Assembly: GCF_019703515.2 (NCBI RefSeq)
Contig: NC_059362.1
Location: 48,065,468-48,129,467 of the forward strand
Reading direction: 5' to 3'
Length of the DNA: 64,000 bases
Source of the DNA: Myxocyprinus asiaticus
Lineage: Eukaryota; Chordata; Actinopteri; Cypriniformes; Catostomidae
Both the position numbers and the translations under genes were made by a program. The notes beneath the pieces were generated by a model, which searched no databases, was not told the DNA's origin, and saw only the letters and a list, made by a program, of their open reading frames with translations. Below are positions 45,971 to 59,000 of the stretch, in pieces; within the stretch, counting starts at the first letter, position 1; each line of letters opens with the position of its first letter.

Positions 45971-48900
45971 GTGAGAGAATTTCACTCCTTTTGTCTGTAT
46001 GTTCACATCATTTTTCAGTTTGGTCAACACTTTTGATTCAAATAACAGTTGAGAGACAGTAATGTGACCGAGTTCAGGAAGCCCTCTGACCCGGGGTCAG
46101 TGTGAGAGAGTTTCAGGTCATCGGTCCCGTGCTGTGTTTGTCACATTGATCATGTATATGTGTTTTTATGCCTTTAAAATGTAAAGGCTTTGTTTTATGA
46201 GATGTATTGAATAATGTTGATGTGCATTTTGCCAATTTAAAATTACGAGAATAAAATGTGATGATATTAGGAGCTTCAGTAAGAATGGTTTGAGAATTAT
46301 AAACCAGTCTGTAATGATTTGAAGAATTTGCCTTTTCATCCTTTTCCAGCTGAAGTATATTATTTTGTAGATGTATTACCAGCTTTTTTTGGTTTTGTGT
46401 AATATATACAATCTGCTTTGTGTTTCTGCTGGCCTGGTCGGGTCAGTAGTTTAGATTTTACTTGCCCTGGCAAAAAATAAAATATATATATACTGTATAT
46501 ATTAGGGCTGTTAATTTAATGCATTAATTCTGTGCAATTAATTATACAAAAAAATAACACGTTAAAATGAATGCAAATAAAGGTGCTGTAATTTTTATTT
46601 TGTATTTTTATGGAAAGGTATGCAAAAAAAAATGTCCTACTACCTGAAAGATGAAATAAGTGTTGTGTGATATCTCATCACTCTACAAACAGTAAACAAA
46701 AATGTGTCTGCAGTCTCTGACACTTTCTGCCTGTCAATCATTTTGCTCGTTCTCATAGTATTGTAGTTGCAGCAAATTATTGAGGCTTAATGCCATTTTT
46801 ATGCCATGTTGTTCATAACAGTTGTCAGTTGAGGGCGCTATTTTACTGCTGTTGTTTTTAACGAACGTTTCTGCACGATGTCGGTCTCAAAGCTCATTTG
46901 GTATCTTTGGGTTTTGGAAAGAGGGGCGTGGCTAATTCAATGGCTTTTGTGGAAGTAGAACGGCTAAAATCGCTTACAGCACCTTTAATAATGTCCCGGT
47001 CTGTAATAAGGAGTATTCCGTATATCTGAGCAATTGAAGCGTGGAGTAGCACCTGTTTTCTCCAGGGGGCAGTAAGTGAAACTCTCTGTACAGGTAACGT
47101 GCAGCTTATACAGAGAACAAACCACACTTACCGACAGCACAACACGAGAACACGTTCCTGTGTTCAAACACAGCTTGATGGAGCGTAATTAACGTAGGGA
47201 TCTCAAGACGTGTTTTTCTAAGTATTAAACTTCATTTAACTTGACACAGCGACCTAAAAACTGTACGTTTATGACGCAACGCAACCGAGACGCTCCAAAA
47301 GTGTCCGTCTGACGCAGATGTACATTGACGAGTCCTTAAACAAGCCCTTATAATAAATCTCTGACTGATTGATGAATTAGATTGTAAAATGGATTGCTGT
47401 GAACTGTAGGACAATGATTAGCTTATGTTCAATAACATGCAAATAATTAATATATTACTTTCTAAAGCCACTTTTTCCATTGACTTTTTTAATGCTTAAC
47501 TTGTGTGCCTAAATAATGTAATCCATTTAAATTATCTGTATTATTATTTTTATAATAATAATAATAATAATAATATATTTGTAATTATTTAAATATAACT
47601 ATTTAACAATTACTTAATAATTATAGATTGAATTATTGTTATTTGAGGGGCTTTCTCTGCAAATATTTACATATGCGATTTTAATTGTAATTAATCGGCA
47701 TACCATGTAATTAATTTGATTAAAAGAATTTAATCGATTAACATATATTCAGCGAGGATGCATTAAATTGATTCAAGAATGAAGATATTAAGACATTACA
47801 AATGATGATGTTTATTTAAATGTTGCATTCTGTCCTTGTGCTGCTCACTGAAGCTGCTTTTCTTCTTGTCCTGCATCTGGACCGTCCACTTCACTCTCTC
47901 TCGCTGTCTCTCTCGCTGTCTCTCTCGCTGTCTCTCTCGCTGTCTCTCTCGCTGTCTCTCTCGCTCTCGCTCTCGCTGTCTCTGTCGCTGTCTCTGTCTC
48001 TGTCGCTGTCTCTGTCGCTGTCTCTGTCGCTGTCTCTGTCGCTGTCTCTGTCGCTGTCTCGCTGTCTCGCTCTCTCTCTCGCTGTCTCGCTCTCTCTCTC
48101 GCTGTCTCGCTCTCTCTCTCGCTGTCTCGCTCTCTCTCTCTGTGTCTCGCTCTCTCTCTCTGTGTCTCGCTCTCTCTCTGTGTCTCGCTCTCTCTCTGTG
48201 TCTCGCTCTCTCTCTGTGTCTCGCTCTCTCTCTGTGTCTCGCTCTCTCGCTGTGTCTCGCTCTGTCTCTCTCGCTCTGTCTCTCTCGCTCTGTCTCGCTC
48301 GCTCTGTCTCGCTCGCTCTGTCTCGCTCGCTCTGTCTCGCTCGCTCTGTCTCGCTCGCTCTGTCTCGCTCGCTCTGTCTCTCTCGCTCTGTCTCGCTCGC
48401 TCTGTCTCGCTCGCTCTGTGTCTCGCTCTGTGTCTCGCTCTGTCTCTCTCGCTCTGTCTCTCTCGCTCTGTGTCTCGCTCTGTCTCTCTCGCTCTGTGTC
48501 TCGCTCTGTCTCTCTCGCTCTGTCTCTCTCGCTCTGTCTCTCTCGCTCTGTGTCTCTCTCGCTCTGTCTCTCTCGCTCTGTGTCTCTCTCGCTCTGTGTC
48601 TCTCTCGCTCTGTGTCTCTCTCGCTCTGTGTCTCGCTCGCTCTGTCTCGCTCGCTCTGTCTCGCTCGCTCTGTCTCGCTCGCTCTGTGTCTCGCTCGCTC
48701 TGTGTCTCGCTCTGTCTCTCTCGCTCTGTGTCTCGCTCTGTCTCTCTCGCTCTGTGTCTCTCGCTCTGTGTCTCGCTCTGTCTCTCTCGCTCTGTGTCTC
48801 GCTCTGTCTCTCTCGCTCTGTGTCTCGCTCTGTCTCTCTCGCTCTGTCTCTGTCTCTCTCTCTCTCTGTCTCTCTCTCTCTCTCTGTGTCTGTCTCTCTC

Positions 48901-50201
48901 GCTGTCTCTCTCTCTCTCGCTGTCTCTGTCTCGCTGTCTCACTCTCTCTCGCTGTCTCTGTCTCGCTGTCTCACTCTCTCTCTCTGTCTCTGTCTCGCTC
49001 TCTCTGTCTCTCTCTCTCTGTCTCTGTGTCTGTCTCTGTCTGTGGCTGTCTCACACTCTCTCTCTCTCTGTCTCTCTCTCTCTGTCTCTGTCTGTGGCTG
49101 TCTCACACTCTCTCTCTCTCTGTCTCTCTCTCTCTGTCTGTCTCTCGCTCTGTCTCTCGCTGTCTCTCTCGCTCTGTCTCTCGCTCTCGCTGTCTCGCTG
49201 TCTCGCTCTCGCTGTCTCGCTGTCTCGCTCTCGCTGTCTCGCTGTCTCGCTCTCGCTGTCTCTCTCGCTCTCTCTGTCTCTCTCTGTGTCTCTCGCTCTC
49301 TCTGTGTCTCTCGCTCTCTCTGTGTCTCTCTCTCTCTCTGTGTCTCTCTCTCTCGCTGTCTCTCTCTCTCTCGCTGTCTCTCTCTCTCTCGCTGTCTCTC
49401 TCTGTCTCGCTGTCTCGCTCTGTCTCGCTGTCTCGCTCTCTCTGTCTCTCTCGCTCTCTCTGTCTCTCTCGCTCTCTCTGTCTCTCTCTCTCTGTCTCTG
49501 TGTCTGTCTCTCCCGCTGTCTCTCTCTCTCTCGCTGTCTCTGTCTCGCTGTCTCTGTCTCGCTGTCTCACTCTCTCTCTCTGTCTCTGTCTCGCTCTCTC
49601 TGTCTCTCTCTCTCTGTCTCTGTGTCTGTCTCTGTCTGTGGCTGTCTCACACTCTCTCTCTCTCTGTCTCTCTCTCTCTGTCTCTGTCTGTGGCTGTCTC
49701 ACACTCTCTCTCTCTCTGTCTCTCTCTCTCTGTCTCTCTCTCTCTCTGTCTCTCGCTCTGTCTCTCGCTGTCTCTCTCGCTCTGTCTCTCGCTCTCGCTG
49801 TCTCGCTGTCTCTGTCTCTCTCGCTCTCTCTGTCTCTCTCGCTCTCTCTGTCTCTCTCGCTCTCTCTGTCTCTCTCGCTCTCTCTGTCTCTCTCGCTGTC
49901 TCTCTCTCTCTCGCTGTCTCTCTCTCTCTCGCTGTCTCTCTCTCGCTGTCTCTCTCTCTCTCGCTGTCTCACTCTGTCTCTCTCGCTCTCTCTGTCTCTC
50001 TCGCTCTCTCTGTCTCTCTCGCTCTCTCTCTCTCTCTGTCTCTCTCGCTCTCTCTCTCTGTCTCTGTGTCTGTCTCTCTCGCTGTCTCTCTCTCTCTCAC
50101 TGTCTCTGTCTCGCTGTCTCACTCTCTCTCGCTGTCTCTGTCTCGCTGTCTCGCTCTCTCTGTCTCTGTGTCTGTCTCTCTCTGTCTGTGGCTGTCTCAC
50201 A

Positions 50202-50232
<31 letters not shown>

Positions 50233-50978
50233 TCTCTCTCTGTCTCTCGCTGTCTCTCTCGCTCTCGCTGTCTCGCTCTCTCTGTCTCTCTCGCTCTCTC
50301 TGTCTCTCTCTCTGTCTCTGTGTCTGTCTCTCTCGCTGTCTCACTCTCTCTCGCTGTCTCTGTCTCGCTGTCTCTCTCTCTCTCGCTGTCTCTGTCTCGC
50401 TGTCTCTCTCTCTCTCGCTGTCTCTGTCTCGCTGTCTCACTCTGTCTCGCTGTCTCGCTCTCTCTGTCTCTCTCTCGCTCTCTCTGTCTCTCTCTCGCTC
50501 TCTCTGTCTCTCTCGCTCTCTCTGTCTCTCTCTCTCTCTGTCTCTGTGTCTGTCTCTCTCGCTGTCTCTCTCTCTCTCGCTGTCTCTGTCTCGCTGTCTC
50601 ACTCTCTCTCGCTCTCTCTCTCTGTCTCGCTCTCTCTGTCTCTCTCTCTCTGTCTGTGACTGTCTCACACTCTCTCTCTCTCTGTCTCGCTCTCGCTGTC
50701 TCTCTGTCTCTCTCTCTCTCTCGCTGTCTCTGTCTCTCTCACTCTCTCTGTCGCTGTCTCTCTCTCTCTCGCTGTCTCTCTCGCTCTCTCTCTCTCTGTC
50801 TCTGTGTCTGTCTCTCTCTGTCTGTGGCTGTCTCTCTCTCTCTCGCTCTCACTCTTTCTCGCTGTCTCTCTCTCTCTCTCTCTCGCTGTCTCGCTCTCTC
50901 TCTGTCTCTCTCTCTCTCTGTCTCTCTCGCTCTCTCTGTCTCTGTGTCTGTCTCTCTCTCTCTCTGTCTCTGTGTCTG

Positions 50979-51012
<34 letters not shown>

Positions 51013-52992
51013 TCTCTGTCTCTCTCTCTCTGTCTCTCTCTCTCTCTCTGTCTCTGTGTCTGTCTCTGTCTCTCTCTCGCTGTCTCTGTCTCTCTCTCGC
51101 TGTCTCTGTCTCTCTCTCTCTCTCTCTGTCCTGATGAGATCCAGGTTGAATTATTCTAGCCTACACTTTATTATTATTAATTTTATTTACATAGCCCTTT
51201 TTAGCGATTAATCACAAAGTGCTTCACAAAACATAAAACAAAAACGCACACATTAAAACACATTCATGTAATAATAAAAGCAAGTCTATACAAATGAGTT
51301 TTTAACGAGACATAAAAACAGACAGAGATTCGGCAGATCTAATATTTCAGTGGAAGCTGTTCCATAATCGAGGGGCGTTCACTACAAACGCTCTATTACA
51401 TTTTGTTTTGTATCTCAATCTTGGAACAGCCAACAGTTCACGACAGGAAGATCTAAGAGGTCTAACAGTCTTATTTTCTTCAAATAACAATAGACTGGAG
51501 AATTGTTTTTGTACGTTTTAAAAACCTAAATTTGATTTGTGTGTGTGTCGGCCTTCCAAGTTAGGCTGTGGATTGAGGGATCGGTGATCCTTTTGCACAC
51601 ACTTCATTTCCAAAGCAGTTGATTTTTGCTCTTTAATATATTTATTGAAGGAAAAAAAGCAATCGCTAAATTCAAATTACATTTCAAACTAAACGAAAAA
51701 GTCAAAAAATCATATGTAACCACCTCCCTCAAATCCAAACATTTACCGTCTCCAGCTTCATCTGTCCTGTTTGCATCGGGTGGAAAACACAAACAATCAT
51801 AACTGTAAACAACAATAATAATAATAATAATAATAATAATACAAACCACAGAACGTTCACTTGTACAGCTACAACAAAGTGTAAAGTGACTTCAAGTGTA
51901 CTCGATGCAGCAGCTGGGAAAAGACGGTGTGTTGATGTCCACACTTAACAACCGTTTTTAACTTCTAATAATAAGGAAGGTTTCTTGAGGACCAGATTCA
52001 CACATTAGACTGGTTTCTTTAACAGAATGTTCTGCTGGAAATGGGCTTTCCCATTATGGGTAAAACTTTATGACGTTATGGTAATTTTCAACATTACAAA
52101 TGTGTTTGGCAATATCTGTGATCTCTAATGCATCCTTGGTGAATAGAAACATGAATTTCTCTTTAAAAACAAAATGTCTTAGTGTTTTAAAACTTTAGAC
52201 CTGTGTATGTGAGTGTGTGTGTGCGCATTATATACACACACACACGGGTTAAATTGGGTTAAATAGGGGGTTAAAAAAGAAGTGTTAATAAAATAAATGG
52301 GTGTCTTGATCTTGATCTGTTAATAGGCCTGTATGTAATTCATAGAAGTTTTTTTTTCTTTCAGACGAATCAATTTTACTGGGATTTGTCTGTCATTATA
52401 CATGTCATTATTCAACTTAAGTTTGAAAATACACAATTACATGTAAAATTTGGTTTAGTGTTTCATATTAGATGACAAAAAAATATGATTAAGAATTATA
52501 TTTTACCCTTACCTTTTACTCAAATTGTTATTCTGATATTATTTATAATGAAAACATCTGCATTAAATTATAAAAGAGTTTAAAAGCATTTGGAGTAGTG
52601 AATCTCACTGTATATTTGCTTTAATGGCACCAACAATCATGCCACGCTCCAAATCACTGAGATCACATTTTTCCCCATTCTGATGGTTGATGTGAACATT
52701 AACTGAAGCTCCTGACCTGTATCTGCATGATTTGATGCACTGCTGCCACACGATTGGCTGATTATCTAATCACATGGATGATTATTGGTGCAGAGATGTG
52801 GAAGGTCAGATGTACAACTAAACGAGGATAAGTGCATCACGTCTGGCACCGACAATCATACACAATATTAGGCAGGTGCTTTTAATGTTGTGGCTGATTG
52901 CTGTATTTAATATATTGTATATTAATGCTTATTTTTATTTCATATTTTTTTTTGATTTTATTACATTATATTTATTTAAATATCTAATATAT

Positions 52993-53037
<45 letters not shown>

Positions 53038-56000
53038 ATATATATACAGGTGCATCTCAATAAATTAGAATGTCGTGGAAAAGTTCATTTATTTCAGTAA
53101 TTCAACTCAAATTGTGAAACTCGTGTATTAAATAAATTCAATGCACACAGACTGAAGTAGTTTAAGTCTTTTGTTCTTTTAATTGTGATGATTTTGGCTC
53201 ACATTTAACAAAAACCCACCAATTCACTATCTCAACAAATTAGAATATGGTGACATGCCAATCAGCTAATCAACTCAAAACACCTGCAAAGGTTTCCTGA
53301 GCCTTCAAAATGGTCTCTCAGTTTGGTTCACTAGGCTACACAATCATGGGGAAGACTGCTGATCTGACAGTTGTCCAGAAGACAATCATTGACACCCTTC
53401 ACAAGGAGGGTAAGCCACAAACATTCATTGCCAAAGAAGCTGGCTGTTCACAGAGTGCTGTATCCAAGCATGTTAACAGAAAGTTGAGTGGAAGGAAAAA
53501 GTGTGGAAGAAAAAGATGCACAACCAACCAAGAGAACCGCAGCCTTATGATTGTCCAGCAAAATCGATTCAAGAATTTGGGTGAACTTCACAAGGAATGG
53601 ACTGAGGCTGGGGTCAAGGCATCAAGAGCCACCACACACAGACATGTCAAGGGATTTGGCTACAGTTGTCGTATTCCTCTTGTTAAGCCACTCCTGAACC
53701 ACAGACAACGTCAGAGGCGTCTTACCTGGGCTAAGGAGAAGAAGAACTGGACTGTTGCCCAGTGGTCCAAAGTCCTCTTTTCAGATGAGAGCAAGTTTTG
53801 TATTTCATTTGGAAACCAAGGTCCTAGAGTCTGGAGGAAGGGTGGAGAAGCTCATAGCCCAAGTTGCTTGAAGTCCAGTGTTAAGTTTCCACAGTCTGTG
53901 ATGATTTGGGGTGCAATGTCATCTGCTGGTGTTGGTCCATTGTGTTTTTTGAAAACCAAAGTCACTGCACCCATTTACCAAGACATTTTGGAGCACTTCA
54001 TGCTTCCTTCTGCTGACCAGCTTTTTAAAGATGCTGATTTCATTTTCCAGCAGGATTTGGCACCTGCCCACACTGCCAAAAGCACCAAAAGTTGGTTAAA
54101 TGACCATGGTGTTGGTGTGCTTGACTGGCCAGCAAACTCACCAGACCTGAACCCCATAGAGAATCTATGGGGTATTGTCAAGAGGAAAATGAGAAACAAG
54201 AGACCAAAAAATGCAGATGAGCTGAAGGCCACTGTCAAAGAAACCTGGGCTTCCATACCACCTCAGCAGTGCCACAAACTGATCACCTCCATGCCACGCC
54301 GAATTGAGGCAGTAATTAAAGCAAAAGGAGCCCCTAACAAGTACTGAGTACATATACAGTAAATGAACATACTTTCCAGAAGGCCAACAATTCACTAAAA
54401 ATGTTTTTTTTATTGGTCTTATGATGTATTCTAATTTTTTGAGATAGTGAATTGGTGGGTTTTTGTTAAATGTGAGCCAAAATCATCACAATTAAAAGAA
54501 CCAAAGACTTAAACTACTTCAGTCTGTGTGCATTGAATTTATTTAATACACGAGTTTCACAATTTGAGTTGAATTACTGAAATAAATGAACTTTTCCACG
54601 ACATTCTAATTTATTGAGATGCACCTGTATATATAATATATACACTATATTGCCAAAAGTATTCGCTCATCTGCCTTTAGACGCATATGAACTTAAGTCA
54701 CATCCCATTCTTAATCCATAGGGTTTAATATGATGTCGGCCCACCCTTTGCAGCTATAACAGCTTCAACTCTTCTGGGAAGGCTTTCCACAAGGTTTAGG
54801 AGTGTGTTTATGGGAATTTTTGACCATTCTTCCAGAAGCGCATTTGTGAGGTCAGACACTGATGTTGGACGAGAAGGCCTGGCTCACAGTCTTCGCTCTA
54901 ATTCATCCCAAAGGTGCTCTATCGGGTTGAGGTCAGGACTCTGTGCAGGCCAGTCAAGTTCTTCCACACCAAACTCGCTCATCCATGTCTTTATGGACCT
55001 TGCTTTGTGCACTGGTGCGCAGTCATGTTGGAGAAGGAAGGGGCCATCCCCAAACTGTTCCCACAATGTTGGGAGCATGGAATTGTCCAAAATCTCTTGG
55101 TATGCTGAAGCATTCAGAGTTCCTTTCATTGGAACTAAGGGGCCAAGCCCAGCTCCTGAAAAACAACCCCACACCATAATCCCCCCTCCACCAAACTTCA
55201 CAGTTGGCACAATATAGTCAGACAAGTACCGTTCTCCTGGCAACCGCCAAACCCAGACTCGTCCATCAGATTGCCAGATGGAGAAGCGTGATTCGTCACT
55301 CCAGAGAACGCGTCTCCACTGCTCTAGAGTCCAGTGGCGGCGTGCTTTACACCACTGCATCCGACGCTTTGCATTGCACTTGGTGATGTATGGCTTGAAT
55401 GCAGCTGCTTGGCCATGGAAACCCATTCCATGAAGCTCTCTACGCACTGTTCTTGAGCTAATCTGAAGGCCACATGAACTTTGGAGGTCTGTAGCGATTG
55501 ACTCTGCAGAAAGTTGGCGACCTCTGCGCACTATGCGCCTCAGCATCCGCTGACCACGCTCTGTCATTTTACATGGCCTACCACTTCGTGGCTGAGTTGC
55601 TGTCATTCCCATCGCTTCCACTTTGTTATAATACCACTGACAGTTGACTGTGGAATATTTAGTAGCGAGGAAATTTCACGACTGGACTTGTTGCACAGGT
55701 GGCATCCTATCACAGTGCCACGCTGGAATTCACTGAGCTCCTGAGAGCGGCCCATTCTTTCACAAATGTTTGTAGAAGCAGTCTGCATGCCTAGGTGCTT
55801 CATTTTATACACCTGTGGCCATGGAAGTGATTGGAACACCTGAATTCAATTATTTGGATGGGTGAGCGAATACTTTTGGCAATATAGTGTATATATATAT
55901 TATATAAATAGGTAAATATATAAAACCTTAAATATTCAATATATATATATGTATATCAGTTGCAAATATAAAGAATGATATTATTATTATTATTATTAAA

Positions 56001-59000
56001 GTTTATAATTAGTCTGGTTAGCATTAACAAAGAACCTTCTCAAATCCTAATAAGAGTAAATAACTGGCAATGAAAACTGCATCATCTGTCAGGATTCCCA
56101 CGTGTCCTGGAAAACCTGGAATTTTGTAATGCAGTTTTCCAGTCATGGAAAATGAGAAAAATACCTGAATGCCCTGGAAAATAATAATTTGTCCTGGAAA
56201 ATATTTTGGTGTAATAAAACTGTTTGGCTGTGTCGTTAAAAAGGTTTTGTTACATGTACAAAAATATGGTAATGATCGGGACTCGGGATAGGTGTCAAAC
56301 ACACACATGCGTTTCATTTTGTTGACGGCTGTGCATTGTGAAACAACATCACTGGTTTACTGTCATAAACTACATTCTGTGCTCATCTGCTGTCTTGTCT
56401 TGTTCCGACTGAATAGTTTAAGTATCAACAGAGTGCAAAATATGTTTCGTTTATTTGATAGCTGTAGTGATAATTACAAAAACATTTGAGTTGTAAACGA
56501 GATAATGACAGCGGTCGGAACGTTGCAAAATAAGGTGGAAATGCATCACAGTCTGTGAAAAGGGTCCATTAAACCACAAAAGGCTACGATTTAATTAAAT
56601 AATTAATCTGCGTGTGCTGCACACTTCAAAATGAATGTGTGAACCCTGCCGCTCAATCGCTGAAGACATCGTGATGATCACGTGTGCTCTGAAGCGTGTC
56701 GCACATACAGACTATATTTTAATAATTAAATCGCAGCTTTTTGGGGTTTAATACACACACTGGGAGGTGAGAAACTACTGTCAAAAACACACAGAAAAGC
56801 CTAAATAATTTAAATGGACGTGTGAAATGGGGAAAAAAGACAAATATTTTACTTCTGTGTAGTAACGTAATGTTTACTGTAATTAAACTATAATAACAAT
56901 GTATTAAATATCTCACATCTGTGTTCTGTTGTGCAGCTCTTCATTTGACATCTCTCCAATGATTCAAATTGAGGATTTTGTAAAATTGTATTTGATAAAT
57001 AATGCAATGTTATGTTACAAATAAATGTAGATAATTCTATTTTATTTGAATAAAGTTTTAATGAATTTAATTAGAAATCTGTTTTCACATTATCTGTGCA
57101 CAGTTTAACTCAAATATGAGAAAATAAGTATATAAATCATCAGATTCTGTATTCTGCAGCAATCCTCAGAGCTTTCTATTGAAGTTTGTGGCCATAGATT
57201 TTATGCGGGTGCTTATTGACCTCATAGTTCAGATTAGTAATGATTTAATTATTTATGTTGTTTTCCTCGTTGAATCCTGCAGCCAGTGAAGGGAAGGTGC
57301 GTATCATCAGTTGTGGAGCAGATAAGAGTGTGTACATCCGCACCGCTCACAGGGTGAGTCCTGTATATCACTATATAATGTATATATTGTGTCCAGAAAT
57401 AAAGTACATTTTGGTATGTTATATTTTTTTAAATCCAGTCAAATGAAGCCATTAAGATCTAAAAGTGTTCAGAAATAGAGCTAATGCTAAATAAAAGTGT
57501 AAATGTGCTTGCAATTGGAGGTAGACCGATTATCAGTTTAACCGATTAATCGGTGCCGATAGTTGCTTTTTGGAACTATCAGTAATTGGCAAAAATCTGT
57601 CGATAGTTGCTGATAGTTTTTTCCTAAGGATGCACCGATCTGATACATGGATCGGTATCGGCTCTGATACTGAAGCTTTTAGACGGATTGGGTATCGGTC
57701 CGATGAGCTCGATCCAAATCCGAAACTGTGTGTTAGTCATGTTCGTTACTGTCAAGCTCCAAAAATGACGTAAAAAAGAACCATAAAAACAGCATTAAAG
57801 CAGTTCATATGACTCGTGTATTTTATTCAGAGCCACTTGAAGACGTGCGATAGCTCTGTGAATCACTAAAGACTGTGTTTTATAAGTAAATATATAGTAT
57901 GTGCAGCGCCAGCGCGTTAGTGAATGCAGCTGCTCTGTTGACACAAACTCACACACAGGCTGGTGATGCACTCGCGGATATTTTTATCCTTCACGCGTGT
58001 GCAATATTTGAGCGCTACTCAGATGTAGATGCTCAATAGTTCGGTTCACTTATAATATGCATTTAGAACGGCACCGGAGGAGCATTTGACCAGAATCTGA
58101 ATAAGAAGTGAATTAAACTACTGTGAACTTGCCTACAAACAGACACATACAGGACTTCCTGAAGAGTTCAGAATGTCAAAATAAAAGCGTGAGGGTTTAA
58201 AAAGTGCACGATTTAAATATATTACTGTTGTATTTAAAATTAAACGTCAATAATATTAATAACAATTTATTATTATTATTATTATTATTGTCATCATTAT
58301 AATATTTAAATTGAATGGGTTCCAAAAAATAACTGTGAATGAAAAGTGGACAGATGTCTTACCAAAAAAGAGATCTGAAACCTTTAAAGTCCAGATGCAA
58401 GTTGAAACATTTTTGGAAGAAATAAAAAGGCAAAAAATAAAACACTGGTTTCTTTTCTACTGAAGACTTATACTGGAATTACTGTTAATTTTGCTGCTAC
58501 ATTATCCAATAATAAAGTGTTTCTTAATAAGATATACATTTATATTGAAATAATGTGTAGTCAGAGGATTGTGTTTCTTTACATATTAAAGAGTACTCAC
58601 AATTAGTTCCACACAATAATGTAAAGATATTCTAAACTGATTATGCAAAAAAAACAAAAAAAAAACACTGGTATCGGATCGGTATCGGCCGATACTGAGA
58701 TTTCCGATATCGGAATCGGATCGGAAGAGAAAAATTGGTATCGGTGCATCCCTAGTTTTTTCATCAAGTCATTTCAAAATAAGAGTCCCCAATGTGTTTC
58801 GGACTTGTTTATAATTAAAAGTTCTGTGTTATGTACCAAATCTTAATTTATTTTCTGATTATTAAGATTTTGCTTGAACAAAAATCTGCATCTGGGATTT
58901 TATATTAATTTTGGTATCTTTGTCTGCCATAGTAAAGAAAGAAGAAGACTTTTTTTTTTTTTTTTTTACATTCTATAAATCAATGAAAAACTATCAGCTG

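Noticed and set aside
47820..51211. Open frames of more than 1100 codons (Leu/Ser and Arg/Glu/Ser polymers) on both strands
   Set aside because: They arise because the CT/GA microsatellite contains no stop codons in several frames; there is no domain, splice context or complexity.
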